Origin: Marthasterias glacialis
Lineage: Eukaryota; Echinodermata; Asteroidea; Forcipulatida; Asteriidae
NCBI GenBank assembly: GCA_911728455.2
Contig: OU452226.1
Location: forward strand, 17,191,938 to 17,255,937
Direction: 5' to 3'
DNA length: 64,000 bases
The notes under the pieces were generated by a model. It did not search any database and was not told the DNA's origin. It saw only the letters and a list, made by a program, of their open reading frames with translations. This document shows positions 28,801 to 43,100 of this stretch, piece after piece. Position numbers and translations under genes: made by a program. How positions within the stretch are numbered: the stretch's first letter is position 1; each line of letters starts with the position of its first letter.

Positions 28801-29664
28801 CAAAACTCCCATTTTTTTTAGGGGGGTACTCTAAAATTTGTGCTTTTTGACCCTAAAATTTTCAGCCCCCAAACTGGTGGATGTTTCCCGAACTAACGCT
28901 CATCCGGACTTGCAAATTAGAGCACTGGTACTGGGGGATATTCCCTCTTGACATGGTAGAGCAAAAATGACTTTGAAATTTTGGTCCAAAACTCCAATTT
29001 TGTTCAGGGGGGTACTGTAAAATTTGTGCTTTTTACCATAACACTTTCAGCTCGAAAAATGGTGGATATTTCCCAACTAAAGCTCATCCGGACTTGCAAA
29101 TTAGAGCAATGGTACTGGCGGATATTCCCTCTTGACATGGTAGAGCAAAAACAACTTTGAAACTTTTGGTCCAAAACTCCAAATTTGTTTAAGGGGGTAC
29201 TGTAAAATTTGTGCTTTTTGACCCTAAAACTTTCAGCCCCAAAACTGGTGGATGTTTCCCGAACTAACGCTCATCCGGACTTGCAAATTAGAGCACTGGT
29301 ACTGGGGGATATTCCCTCTTGACATGGTAGAGCAAAAACGACTTTGAAATTTTAGTCCAAAACTCCCATTTTTTTTAGGGGGGTACTAAAAAATATGTGC
29401 TTTTTGACCCTAAAACTTTCAGTCCAAAAGCTGGTGGATGTTTCCCGAACTATCGCTCATCCGGACTTGCAAATTAGAGCACTCGTACTGGGGGATATTC
29501 CCTCTTGACATGGTAGAGCAAAAATGAATTTTAAATTTTAGCCCAAAACTCCCATTTTTTTTAGGGGGGTACTAAAAAATATGTGCTTTTTGACCCTAAA
29601 ACTTTCAGCCCCAAAACTGGTGGATGTTTCCCGAACTAACGCTCATCCGGACTTGCAAATTAGA

Positions 29665-29690
29665 GCACTGGTACTCCCATTTATTTTAGG
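29665..29690 (+). repeat. Truncated monomer junction, copy 1
   Basis: GCACTGGTACT joins directly to CCCATTTATTTTAGGG. The normal monomer has about 60 bp between these points (the landmark through AGTCCAAAACT). ACT is shared at both deletion edges, so a microhomology-mediated deletion is the likely cause. An identical junction lies 2,169 bp downstream. Confidence 0.88.
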
Positions 29691-31833
29691 GTGGTACTAA
29701 AAAATATGTGCTTTTTGACCCTAAAACTTTCAGCCCCAAAACTGGTGGATGTTTCCCGAACTAACGCTCATCCGGACTTGCAATTTAGAGCACTGGTACT
29801 GGGGGATATTCCCTCTTGACATGGTAGAGCAAAAACGACTTTGAAATTTTGGTCCAAAACTCCAATTTTGTTTAGGGGGGTACTGTAAAATATGTGCTTT
29901 TTGACCCTAAAACTTTCAGCCCCAAAACTGGTGGATGTTTCCCGAACTAACGCTCATCCGGACTTGCAATTTAGAGCACTGGTACTGGGGGATATTCCCT
30001 CTTGACATGGTAGAGCAAAAACGACTTTGAAATTTTGGTCCAAAACTCCAATTTTGTTCAAGGGGGTACTGTAAAATTTGTGCTTTTTGACCATAACACT
30101 TTCAGCCCGAAAAATGGTGGATATTTCCAAACTAAAGCTCATCCGGATTTGCAAATAAGAGCAATGGTACTGGCGGATATTCCCTCTTGACATGCTAGAG
30201 CAAAAACGACTTTGAAATTTTAGTCCAAAACTCCCATTTATTTTAGGGTGGTACTAAAAAATATGTGCTTTTTGACCCTAAAACTTTCAGCCCCAAAACT
30301 GGTGGATGTTTCCCGAACTAACGCTCATCCGGACTTGCAATTTAGAGCACTGGTACTGGGGGATATTCCCTCTTGACATGGTAGAGCAAAAACGACTTTG
30401 AAATTTTAGTCCAAAACTCCCATTTTTTTTAAGGGGGTACTAAAAAATATGTGCTTTTTGACCCTAAAACTTTCAGCCCCAAAGCTGGTGGATGTTTCCC
30501 GAACTATCGCTCATCCGGACTTGCAAATTAGAGCACTGGTACTGGGGGATATTCCCTCTTGACATGGTAGAGCAAAAATGACTTTTAAATTTTAGCCCAA
30601 AACTCCCATTTTTTTTAGGGGGGTACTAAAAAATATGTGCTTTTTGACCCTAAAACTTTCAGCCCCAAAACTGGTGGATGTTTCCCGAACTAACGCTCAT
30701 CTGGACTTGCAAATTAGAGCACTGGTACTGGGGGATATTCCCTCTTGACATGGTAGAGCAAAAACGACTTTGAAATTTTGGTCCAAAACTCCAATTTTGT
30801 TTAGGGGGGTACTGTAAAATTTGTGCTTTTTGACCCTAAAACTTTCAGCTCCAAAACTGGTGGATATTTCCCGAACTAACGCTTATCCGGACTTGCAAAT
30901 TAGAGCACTGGTACTGGGGGATATTCCCTCTTGACATGGTAGAGCAAAAACGGCTTTGAAATTTTAGTCCAAAACTCCCATTTTTTTTAGGGGGGTACTC
31001 TAAAATTTGTGCTTTTTGACCCTAAAATTTTCAGCCCCCAAACTGGTGGATGTTTCCCGAACTAACGCTCATCCGGACTTGCAAATTAGAGCACTGGTAC
31101 TGGGGGATATTCCCTCTTGACATGGTAGAGCAAAAATGACTTTGAAATTTTGGTCCAAAACTCCAATTTTGTTCAGGGGGGTACTGTAAAATTTGTGCTT
31201 TTTACCATAACACTTTCAGCTCGAAAAATGGTGGATATTTCCCAACTAAAGCTCATCCGGACTTGCAAATTAGAGCAATGGTACTGGCGGATATTCCCTC
31301 TTGACATGGTAGAGCAAAAACAACTTTGAAACTTTTGGTCCAAAACTCCAAATTTGTTTAAGGGGGTACTGTAAAATTTGTGCTTTTTGACCCTAAAACT
31401 TTCAGCCCCAAAACTGGTGGATGTTTCCCGAACTAACGCTCATCCGGACTTGCAAATTAGAGCACTGGTACTGGGGGATATTCCCTCTTGACATGGTAGA
31501 GCAAAAACGACTTTGAAATTTTAGTCCAAAACTCCCATTTTTTTTAGGGGGGTACTAAAAAATATGTGCTTTTTGACCCTAAAACTTTCAGTCCAAAAGC
31601 TGGTGGATGTTTCCCGAACTATCGCTCATCCGGACTTGCAAATTAGAGCACTCGTACTGGGGGATATTCCCTCTTGACATGGTAGAGCAAAAATGAATTT
31701 TAAATTTTAGCCCAAAACTCCCATTTTTTTTAGGGGGGTACTAAAAAATATGTGCTTTTTGACCCTAAAACTTTCAGCCCCAAAACTGGTGGATGTTTCC
31801 CGAACTAACGCTCATCCGGACTTGCAAATTAGA

Positions 31834-31859
31834 GCACTGGTACTCCCATTTATTTTAGG
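31834..31859 (+). repeat. Truncated monomer junction, copy 2
   Basis: Same joint as at 29,672: GGTACT followed by CCCATTTATTTTAGGG, with ACT as shared bases. Because both 2,169-bp units carry it, the deletion happened before the unit was duplicated. Confidence 0.88.
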
Positions 31860-34399
31860 GTGGTACTAAAAAATATGTGCTTTTTGACCCTAAAACTTTC
31901 AGCCCCAAAACTGGTGGATGTTTCCCGAACTAACGCTCATCCGGACTTGCAATTTAGAGCACTGGTACTGGGGGATATTCCCTCTTGACATGGTAGAGCA
32001 AAAACGACTTTGAAATTTTGGTCCAAAACTCCAATTTTGTTTAGGGGGGTACTGTAAAATATGTGCTTTTTGACCCTAAAACTTTCAGCCCCAAAACTGG
32101 TGGATGTTTCCCGAACTAACGCTCATCCGGACTTGCAATTTAGAGCACTGGTACTGGGGGATATTCCCTCTTGACATGGTAGAGCAAAAACGACTTTGAA
32201 ATTTTGGTCCAAAACTCCAATTTTGTTCAAGGGGGTACTGTAAAATTTGTGCTTTTTGACCATAACACTTTCAGCCCGAAAAATGGTGGATATTTCCAAA
32301 CTAAAGCTCATCCGGATTTGCAAATAAGAGCAATGGTACTGGCGGATATTCCCTCTTGACATGCTAGAGCAAAAACGACTTTGAAATTTTAGTCCAAAAC
32401 TCCCATTTATTTTAGGGTGGTACTAAAAAATATGTGCTTTTTGACCCTAAAACTTTCAGCCCCAAAACTGGTGGATGTTTCCCGAACTAACGCTCATCCG
32501 GACTTGCAATTTAGAGCACTGGTACTGGGGGATATTCCCTCTTGACATGGTAGAGCAAAAACGACTTTGAAATTTTAGTCCAAAACTCCCATTTTTTTTA
32601 GGGGGGTACTAAAAAATATGTGCTTTTTGACCCTAAAACTTTCAGCCCCAAAGCTGGTGGATGTTTCCCGAACTATCGCTCATCCGGACTTGCAAATTAG
32701 AGCACTGGTACTGGGGGATATTCCCTCTTGACATGGTAGAGCAAAAATGACTTTTAAATTTTAGCCCAAAACTCCCATTTTTTTTAGGGGGGTACTAAAA
32801 AATATGTGCTTTTTGACCCTAAAACTTTCAGCCCCAAAACTGGTGGATGTTTCCCGAACTAACGCTCATCTGGACTTGCAAATTAGAGCACTGGTACTGG
32901 GGGATATTCCCTCTTGACATGGTAGAGCAAAAACGACTTTGAAATTTTGGTCCAAAACTCCAATTTTGTTTAGGGGGGTACTGTAAAATTTGTGCTTTTT
33001 GACCCTAAAACTTTCAGCTCCAAAACTGGTGGATATTTCCCGAACTAACGCTTATCCGGACTTGCAAATTAGAGCACTGGTACTGGGGGATATTCCCTCT
33101 TGACATGGTAGAGCAAAAACGGCTTTGAAATTTTAGTCCAAAACTCCCATTTTTTTTAGGGGGGTACTAAAAAATGTGTTTTTTGACCCTAAAACTTTCA
33201 GCCCCAAAACTGGTGGATGTTTCCCGAACTAACGTTCATCCGGACTTGCAAATTAGAGCACTGGTACTGGGGGATATTCCCTCTTGACATGGTAGAGCAA
33301 AAACAACTTTGAAACTTTTGGTCCAAAACTCCAAATTTGTTTAAGGGGGTACTGTAAAATTTGTGCTTTTTGACCCTAAAACTTTCAGCCCCAAAACTGG
33401 TGGATGTTTCCCGAACTAACGCTCATCCGGAATTGCAAATTAGAGCACTGGTACTAGGGGATATTCCCTCTTGACATGGTAGAGCAAAAACGACTTTTAA
33501 ATTTAAGCCCAAAACTCCCATTTTTTTTAGGGGGGTACTAAAAAATATGTGCTTTTTGACCCTAAAACTTTCAGCCCCAAAACTGGTGGATGTTTCCCGA
33601 ACTATCGCTCATCCGGACTTGCAAATTAGAGCACTGGTACTGGGGGATATTCCCTCTTGACATGGTAGAGCAAAAATGACTTTTAAATTTTAGCCCAAAA
33701 CTCCCATTTTTTTTAGGGGGGTACTAAAAAATATGTGCTTTTTGACCCTAAAACTTTCAGCCCGAAAACTGGTGGATGTTTCCCGAACTAACGCTCATCC
33801 GGACTTGCAAATTAGAGCACTGGTACTGGGGGATATTCCCTCTTGACATGGTAGAGCAAAAATTACTTTGACATTTTAGTCCAAAACTCCCATTTCTTTT
33901 AGGGGGGTACTGTAAAATTTGTGCTTTTTGACCCTAAAACTTTCAGCCCCAAAACTGGTGGATGTTTCCCGAACTAACGCTCATCCGGACTTGCAAATTA
34001 GAGCACTGGTACTGGGGGATATTCCCTCTTGACATGGTAGAGCAAAAACGACTTTGAAATTTTAGTCCAAAACTCCCATTTCTTTTAGGGGGGTACTGTA
34101 AAATTTGTGCTTTTTGACCCTAAAACTTTCAGCCCCAAAACTGGTGGATATTTCCCGAACTAACGCTTATCCGGACTTGCAAATTAGGGCACTGGTACTG
34201 GGGGATATTCCCTCTTGACATGGTAGAGCAAAAACGACTTTGAAATTTTAGTCCAAAACTCCCACTTTTTTTAGGGGGGTACTAAAAAATATGTGCTTTT
34301 TGACCCTAAAACTTTCAGCCCCAAAACTGGTGGATGTTTCCCGAACTAACGCTCATCCGGACTTGCAAATTAGAGCACTGGTACTGGGGGATATTCCCT

Positions 34400-36750
34400 C
34401 TTGACATGGTAGAGCAAAAATGACTTTGAAATTTTAGTCCAAAACTCCCATTTTTTTTAGGGGGGTACTGTAAAATTTGTGCTTTTTGACCCTAAAATTT
34501 TCAGCCCCAAAACTGGTGGATGTTTCCCGAACTAACGCTCATCCGTACTTGCAAATTAGAGCACTGGTACTGGGGGATATTCCCTCTTGACATGGTAGAA
34601 CAAAAACGACTTTGAAATTTTGGTCCAAAACTCCAATTTTGTTCAGGGGGGTACTGTAAAATTTGTGCTTTTTGACCCTAAAACTTTCAGCCCCAAAACT
34701 GGTGGATGTTTCCCAACTAACGCTCATCCGGACTTGCAAATTAGAGCACTAGTACTGGGGGATATTCCCTCTTGACATGGTATAGCAAAATGACTTTGAA
34801 ATTTTAGTCCAAAACTCAAATTTTTTTTAGGGGGGTACTGAAAAATTTGTGTTTTTTGACCCTAAAACTTTCAGCCCCAAAACTGGTGGATGTTTCCCAA
34901 CTAACGCTTATCCGGACTTCCAAATCAGAGCACTGGTACTAGGGGATATTCCCTCTTGACATGGTAGAGCAAAAAACGACTTTGACATTTTGGTCCAAAA
35001 CTCCAATTTTGTTTATGGGGGTACTGTAAAATTTGTGCTTTTTGACCCTAAAACTTTCAGCCCCAAAAATGGTGGATGTTTCCCGAACTACACTCATCCG
35101 GACTTGCAAATTAGAGCACAGGTACTGGGGGATATTCCCTCTTGACATGGTAGAGCAAAAACGACATTGACATTTTGGTCCAAAACTCCAATATTTTTTA
35201 GGGGGGTACTAAAAAATATGTGCTTTTTGACCCTAAAACTTTTAGCCCCAAAACTTGTGGATGTTTCCCGAACTAACGCTTATCCGGACTTGCAAATAAG
35301 AGCACTGGTACTAGGGGATATTCCCTCTTGACATGGTAGAGCAAAAACGACTTTGACATTTTGGTCCAAAACTCCAATTTTGTTTATGGGGGTACTGTAA
35401 AATTTGTGCTTTTTGACCTTAAAACTTTCAGCCCCAAAAATGGTGGATATTTCCCGAACTAACGCTCATCCGGACTTGCAAATTAGAGCACTGGTACTGG
35501 GGGATATTCCCTCTTGACATGGTAGAGCAAAAACGACTTTGAAATTTTAGTCCAAAACTCCCACTTTTTTTAGGGGGGTACTAAAAAATATGTGCTTTTT
35601 AACCCTAAAACTTTCAGCCCCAAAACTGGTGGATGTTTCCCGAACTAACGCTCATCCGGACTTGCAAATTAGAGCACTGGTACGAGGGGATATTCCCTCT
35701 TGACATGGTAGAACAAAAACGACTTTGAAATTTTGGTCCAAAACTCCAATTTTGTTCAGGGGGGTACTGTAAAATTTGTGCTTTTTGACCCTAAAACTTT
35801 CAGCCCCAAAACTGGTGGATGTTTCCCAACTAACGCTCATCCGGACTTGCAAATTAGAGCACTAGTACTGGGGGATATTCCCTCTTGACATGGTAGAGCA
35901 AAAATGACTTTGAAATTTTAGTCCAAAACTCAAATTTTTTTTAGGGGGGTACTGAAAAATTTGTGTTTTTTGACCCTTAAACTTTCAGCCTAAAAATGGT
36001 GGATATATCCTGAACTAACGCTTATCCGGACTTCCAAATCAGAGCACTGGTACTAGGGGATATTCCCTCTTGACATGGTAGAGCAAAAACGACTTTGACA
36101 TTTTGGTCCAAAACTCCAATTTTGTTTATGGGGGTACTGTAAAATTTGTGCTATTTGACCCTAAAACTTTCAGCCCCAAAAATGGTGGATGTTTCCCGAA
36201 CTACACTCATCCGGACTTGCAAATTAGAGCACAGGTACTGGGGGATATTCCCTCTTGACATGGTAGAGCAAAAACGACATTGACATTTTGGTCCAAAACT
36301 CCAATATTTTTTAGGGGGGTACTAAAAAATATGTGCTTTTTGACCCTAAAACTTTTAGCCCCAAAACTTGTGGATGTTTCCCGAACTAACGCTTATCCGG
36401 ACTTGCAAATCAGAGCACTGGTACTAGGGGATATTCCCTCTTGACATGGTAGAGCAAAAACGACTTTGACATTTTGGTCCAAAACTCAAATTTTTTTTAG
36501 GGGGGTACTGAAAAATTTGTGTTTTTGGACCCTTAAACTTTCAGCCTAAAACTGGTGGATGTTTCCCAAACTAACGCTCATCCGGACTTGCAAATTAGAG
36601 CACTGGTACTAGGGGATATTCCCTCTTGACATGGTAGAGCAAAAACGACTTTGACATTTTGGTCCAAAACTCCCATTTTTTAAGGGGGGTACTAAAAAAT
36701 ACTTGCTTTTTGACCCTAAAACTTTCAGCCCCAAAACTTATGGATGTTTC
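34400..36750 (+). repeat. Higher-order repeat, 1,113-bp (six-monomer) unit
   Basis: A block containing GTAGAACAAAAACG (A for G) followed by the GTTCAGGGGGG variant occurs at about 34.6 and 35.7 kb with an offset of 1,113 bp. The following monomers with CTTCCAAATCAGAGC and GAACTACACTCATCC repeat at the same offset. Confidence 0.8.
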
Positions 36751-36779
36751 CCGAACTAACGCTCATCCGGACTTGCAAA

Positions 36780-39700
36780 TTAGAGCACTCGTACTGGGGG
36801 ATATTCCCTCTTGACATGGTAGAGCAAAAACGACTTTGACATTTTGGTCCAAAACTCTAATATTTTTTAGAGGGGTACTAAAAAATATGTGCTTTTTGAA
36901 CCTAAAACTTTCAGCCCCAAAACTTGTGGATGTTTCCCGAACTAACGCTTATCCGGATTTGCAAATTAGAGCACTGGTACTGGGGGATATTCCCTCTTGA
37001 CATGCTAGAGCAAAAACGACTTTGAAATTTTAGTCCAAAACTCCCATTTTTTTTAGACGGTTACTTAAAAATGTGTGTTTTTTTACCCTAAAACTTTCGG
37101 CCTTAAAACTTGTGGATGTTTCCCGAACTAATGCTCATCCGGACTTGCAAATTAGAGCACTGGTACTGGGGGATATTCCCTCTTGACATGGTAGAGCAAA
37201 AACGACTTTGACATTTTGGTCCAAAACTCTAATATTTTTTAGAGGGGTACTAAAAAATATGTGCTTTTTGACCCTAAAACTTTCAGCCCCAAAACTTGTG
37301 GATGTTTCCCGAACTAACGCTTTTCCGGATTTGCAAATTAGAGCACTGGTACTGGGGGATATTCCCTCTTGACATGCTAGAGCAAAAACGACTTTGAAAT
37401 TTTAGTCCAAAACTCCCATTTTGTTTAGAGGGGTACGAAAAAATATGTGCTTTTTGACCCTAAAACTTTCAGCCTAAAAATGGTGGATATTTCCCGAACT
37501 AACGCTTATCTGGACTTGCAAATTAGAGCACTGGTACTGGGGGATATTCCCTCTTGACATGGTAGAGCAAAAACGACTTTGACATTTTGGTCCAAAACTC
37601 TAATATTTTTTAGAGGGGTACTAAAAAATATGTGCTTTTTGACCCTAAAACTTTCAGCCCCAAAACTTGTGGATGTTTCCCGAACTAACGCTTTTCCGGA
37701 TTTGCAAATTAGAGCACTGGTACTGGGGGATATTCCCTCTTGACATGCTAGAGCAAAAACGACTTTGAAATTTTAGTCCAAAACTCCCATTTTGTTTAGA
37801 GGGGTACGAAAAAATATGTGCTTTTTGACCCTAAAACTTTCAGCCTAAAAATGGTGGATATTTCCCGAACTAACGCTTATCTGGACTTGCAAATTAGAGC
37901 ACTGGTACTAGGGGATATTCCCTCTTGACATGGTAGAGCAAAAACGACATTGACATTTTGGTCCAAAATCCAATTTTTTTTAGGGGGGTACTAAAAAATA
38001 TGTGCTTTTTGACCCTAAAACTTTCAGCCCAAAAACTTGTGGATGTTTCCCGAACTAACGCTCATCCGGACTTGCAAATTAGAGCACTCGTACTGGGGGA
38101 TATTCCCTCTTGACATGGTAGAGCAAAAACGACATTGACATTTTGGTCCAAAACTCCAATTTTGTTAAGAGGGGTACGAAAAAATATGTGCTTTTTGACC
38201 CTAAAACTTTCAGCCTAAAAATGGTGGATGTTTCCCGAACTAACGCTCATCCGGACTTGCAAATTAGAGCACTGGTACTGGGGGATATTCCCTCTTGACA
38301 TGGTAGAGCAAAAACGACATTGACATTTTGGTCCAAAACTCCAATTTTGTTAAGAGGGGTACGAAAAAATATGTGCTTTTTGACCCTAAAACTTTCAGCC
38401 TAAAAATGGTGGATGTTTCCCGAACTAACGCTCATCCGGACTTGCAAATTAGAGCACTGGTACTGGGGGATATTCCCTCTTGACATGGTAGAGCAAAAAT
38501 GACTTTGACATTTTGGTCCAAAACTCCCATTTTTTAAGGGGCGTACTAAAAAATATGTGCTTTTTGACCCTAAAACTTTCAGCCCCAAAACTTATGGATG
38601 TTTCCCGAACTAACGCTCATCCGGACTTGCAAATTAGAGCACTCGTACTGGGGGATATTCCCTCTTGACATGGTAGAGCAAAAACGACTTTGACATTTTG
38701 GTCCAAAACTCTAATATTTTTTAGAGGGGTACTAAAAAATATGTGCTTTTTGACCCTAAAACTTTCAGCCCCAAAACTTTTGGATGTTTCCCAAACTAAC
38801 GCTTATCCGGATTTGCAAATTAGAGCACTGGTACTGGGGGATATTCCCTCTTGACATGCTAGAGCAAAAACGACTTTGAAATTTTAGTCCAAAACTCCCA
38901 TTTTTTTTAGAGGGTTACTTAAAAATGTGTGTTTTTTGACCCTAAAACTTTCGGCCTTAAAACTTGTGGATGTTTCCCGAACTAATGCTCATCCGGACTT
39001 GCAAATTAGAGCACTGGTACTGGGGGATATTCCCTCTTGACATGGTAGAGCAAAAACGACTTTGACATTTTGGTCCAAAACTCTAATATTTTTTAGAGGG
39101 GTACTAAAAAATATGTGCTTTTTGACCCTAAAACTTTCAGCCCCAAAACTTGTGGATGTTTCCCGAACTAACGCTTTTCCGGATTAGCAAATTAGAGCAC
39201 TGGTACTGGGGGATATTCCCTCTTGACATGCTAGAGCAAAAACGACTTTGAAATTTTAGTCCAAAACTCCCATTTTTTTTAGAGGGGTACTGAAAAATGT
39301 GTGTTTTTTGACCCTAAAACTTTCGGCCTTAAAACTTGTGGATATTTCCCGAACTAATGCTCATCCGGACTTGGAAATTAGAGCACTGGTACTGGGGGAT
39401 ATTCCCTCTTGACATGGTAGAGCAAAAACGACTTTGAAATTTTAGTCCAAAACTCCAATTTTGTTTAGAGGGGTACGAAAATATATGAGCTTTTTGACCC
39501 TAAAACTTTCAGCCTAAAAATGGTGGATATTTCCCGAACTAACGCTTATCTGGACTTGCAAATTAGAGCACTGGTACTAGGGGATATTCCCTCTTGACAT
39601 GGTAGAGCAAAAACGACATTGACATTTTGGTCCAAAACTCCAATTTTTTTTAGGGGGGTACTAAAAAATATGTGCTTTTTGACCCTAAAACTTTCAGCCC

Positions 39701-39950
39701 CAAAACTTGTGGATGTTTCCCGAACTAACGCTCATCCGGACTTGCAAATTAGAGCACTCGTACTGGGGGATATTCCCTCTTGACATGGTAGAGCAAAAAC
39801 GACATTGACATTTTGGTCCAAAACTCCAATTTTGTTTAGAGGGGTACGAAAAAATATGTGCTTTTTGACCCTAAAACTTTCAGCCTAAAAATGGTGGATA
39901 TTTCCCGAACTAACGCTTATCTGGACTTGCAAATTAGAGCACTGGTACTA
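36780..39950 (+). repeat. Dimeric satellite subdomain, ~371-bp period
   Basis: The variant CTCTAATATTTTTTAGAGGGG occurs at 36855, 37227, 37598, 38709 and 39081. The spacings are 372, 371, 1111 and 372 bp, or 2, 2, 6 and 2 monomers. The alternating partner monomer carries GACATGCTAGAGC. Two neighbouring monomers with TTTTGTTAAGAGGGG at about 38.16 and 38.34 kb are nearly identical. This part is more mixed in sequence than the left half of the array. Confidence 0.78.
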
Positions 39951-39959
39951 GGGGATATT

Positions 39960-42900
39960 CCCGCTTGACATGGTAGAGCAAAAACGACATAGAAATTTTA
40001 GTCCAAGACTCCCATTTTTTTTAGGGGGGTACTAAAAAATATGTGCTTTTTGACCCTAAAACTTTCAGCCCCAAAACTTGTGGATGTTTCCCGAACTAAC
40101 GCTCATCCGGACTTGCAAATTAGAGCACTGGTACTGGGGGATATTCCCTCTTGACATGGTAGAGAAAAAAAGACTTTGAAATTTTAGTCCAAAACTCCCA
40201 TTTTTTTTAGGGGGGTACTGAAAAATTTGTGCTTTTTGACCCTAAAACTTTCAGCCTAAAAATGGTGGATATTTACCGAACTAACGCTCATCCGGACTTG
40301 CAAATTAGAGCACTCGTACTGGGGGATATTCCCTCTTGACATGGTAGAGCAAAAACGACATTGACATTTTGGTCCAAAACTCCAATTTTGTTTAGAGGGG
40401 TACGAAAAAATATGTGCTTTTTGACCCTAAAACTTTCAGCCTAAAAATGGTGGATATTTCCCGAACTAACGCTTATCTGGACTTGCAAATTAGAGCACTG
40501 GTACTAGGGGATATTCCCGCTTGACATGGTAGAGCAAAAACGACATAGAAATTTTAGTCCAAGACTCCCATTTTTTTTAGGGGGGTACTAAAAAATATGT
40601 GCTTTTTGACCCTAAAACTTTCAGCCCCAAAACTTGTGGATGTTTCCCGAACTAACGCTCATCCGGACTTGCAAATTAGAGCACTGGTACTGGGGGATAT
40701 TCCCTCTTGACATGGTAGAGAAAAAAAGACTTTGAAATTTTAGTCCAAAACTCCCATTTTTTTTAGGGGGGTACTGAAAAATTTGTGCTTTTTGACCCTA
40801 AAACTTTCAGCCTAAAAATGGTGGATATTTACCGAACTAACGCTCATCCGGACTTGCAAATTAGAGCACTGGTACTACGGGATATTCCCGCTTGACATGG
40901 TAGAGCAAAAACGACTTTGAAATTTTAGTCCAAAACTCGAATTTTTTTAGGGGGTACTGTAAAATTTGTGCTTTTTGACCCTAAAACTTTCAGCCCCAAA
41001 ACTGGTGGATGTTTCCCGAACTAACGCTCATCCGGACTTGCAAATTAGAGCACTGGTACTGGGGGATATTCCCTCTTGACATGGTAGAGCAAAAATGACT
41101 TTGAAATTTTAGTCCAAACCTCGAATTTTTTTAGGGGGTACTGTAAAATTTGTGCTTTTTGACCCTAAAACTTTCAGCCCCAAAACTGGTGGATGTTTCC
41201 CGAACTAACGCTCATCCGGATTTGCAAATTAGAGCACAGGTACTGGGGGATATTCCCTCTTGAAATAATAGAGCAAAACCGACTTTGAAATTTTAGTCCA
41301 AACCTCAAATTTTTTTAGGGGGTACTGTAAAATTTGTGCTTTTTGACCCTAAAACTTTCAGCCCCAAAACTGGTGGATGTCTCCCGAACTAACGCTCATC
41401 CGGACTTGCAAATTAGAGCACTCGTACTGTGGGATATTCCCTCTTGACATGGTAGAGCAAAAACGACATTGACATTTTGGTCCAAAACTCCAATTTTGTT
41501 TAGAGGGGTACGAAAAAATATGTGCTTTTTGACCCTAAAACTTTCCGCCTAAAAATGGTGGATATTTCCCGAACTAACGCTTATCCGGACTTGCAAATTA
41601 GAGCACTGGTACTAGGGGATATTCCCTCTTGACATGGTAGAGCAAAAACGACATTGACATTTTGGTCCAAAATCCAATTTTTTTTAGGGGGGTACTAAAA
41701 AATATGTGCTTTTTGACCCTAAAACTTTCAGCCCCAAAACTTGTGGATGTTTCCCGAACTAACGCTCATCCGGACTTGCAAATTAGAGCACTGGTACTGG
41801 GGGATATTCCCTCTTGACATGGTAGAGCAAAAACGACTTTGAAATTTTAGTCCAAAACTCCCATTTTTTTTAGGGGGGTACTGAAAAATTTGTGGTTTTT
41901 GACCCTAAAACTTTCAGCCTAAAAATGGTGGATATTTACCGAACTAACGCTTATCCGGACTTGCAAATTAGAGCACTGGTACTACGGGATATTCCCGCTT
42001 GACATGGTAGAGCAAAAACGACTTTGAAATTTTAGTCCAAAACTCCCATTTTTTTTAGGGGGGTACTGTAAAATTTGTGCTTTTTGACCCTAAAACTTTC
42101 AGCCCCAAAACTGGTGGATGTTTCCCGAACTAACGCTCATCCGGACTTGCAAATTAGAGCACTGGTACTGGGGGATATTCCCTCTTGACATGGTAGAGCA
42201 AAAATGACTTTGAAATTTTAGTCCAAAACTCCCATTTTTTTTAGGGGGGTACTGTAAAATTTGTGCTTTTTGACCCTAAAACTTTCAGCCCCAAAACTGG
42301 TGGATGTTTCCCGAACTAACGCTCATCCGGATTTGCAAATTAGAGCACAGGTACTGGGGGATATTCCCTCTTGAAATAATAGAGCAAAACCGACTTTGAA
42401 ATTTTAGTCCAAACCTCGAATTTTTTTAGGGGGTACTGTAAAATTTGTGCTTTTTGACCCTAAAACTTTCAGCCCCAAAACTGGTGGATGTTTCCCGAAC
42501 TAACGCTCATCCGGACTTGCAAATTAGAGCACTGGTACTGGGGGATATTCCCTCTTGACATGGTAGAGCAAAAATGACTTTGAAATTTTAGTCCAAAACT
42601 CCCATTTTTTTTAGGGGGGTACTGTAAAATTTGTGCTTTTTGACCCTAAAACTTTCAGCCCCAAAACTGGTGGATGTTTCCCGAACTAACGCTCATCCGG
42701 ATTTGCAAATTAGAGCACAGGTACTGGGGGATATTCCCTCTTGAAATAATAGAGCAAAACCGACTTTGAAATTTTAGTCCAAACCTCGAATTTTTTTAGG
42801 GGGTACTGTAAAATTTGTGCTTTTTGACCCTAAAACTTTCAGCCCCAAAACTGGTGGATGTTTCCCGAACTAACGCTCATCCGGACTTGCAAATTAGAGC

Positions 42901-43100
42901 ACTCGTACTGGGGGATATTCCCTCTTGACATGGTAGAGCAAAAACGACATTGACATTTTGGTCGAAAACTCCAATTTTGTTTAGAGGGGTAGGAAAAAAT
43001 ATGTGCTTTTTGACCCTAAAACTTTCCGCCTAAAAATGGTGGATATTTCCCGAACTAACGCTTATCCGGACTTGCAAATTAGAGAACTGGTACTAGGGGA
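39960..43100 (+). repeat. Mixed satellite subdomain with GAAATAATAG variant blocks
   Basis: The unusual form TGAAATAATAGAGCAAAACC replaces TGACATGGTAGAGCAAAAAC at 41261, 42372, 42742 and 45153. The spacings are 1111, 370 and 2411 bp, or 6, 2 and 13 monomers. A near-identical pair also lies at about 39.96-40.31 and 40.50-40.86 kb, marked by CGACATAGAAATTTTAG and GTAGAGAAAAAAAGAC. Confidence 0.75.

Larger units (their letters stand above)
28821..33165 (+). repeat. 2,169-bp tandem higher-order duplication
   Basis: Unit 1 (about 28,821-30,989) and unit 2 (about 30,990-33,165) are near-identical at a constant offset of 2,169 bp. Examples are TACTCTAAAATTT at 28.83 and 31.0 kb, TTTTTACCATAACAC at 29.03 and 31.2 kb, and the truncated-monomer junction at 29,672 and 31,841. 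The period is not a whole number of monomers because each unit contains one shortened monomer. The copies diverge near 33,170, where the right one continues TACTAAAAAATGTG. Confidence 0.9.

Noticed and set aside
327-35852. Repeated minus-strand open frames (66-97 codons, starting MQVRMSFSWE) as a multi-copy gene family
   Set aside because: They are the satellite read in one frame. Because 186 is 3 x 62, a frame can stay open across a monomer. They recur only where particular variants remove stops, have no domain, and follow the higher-order pattern rather than codon-level constraint.
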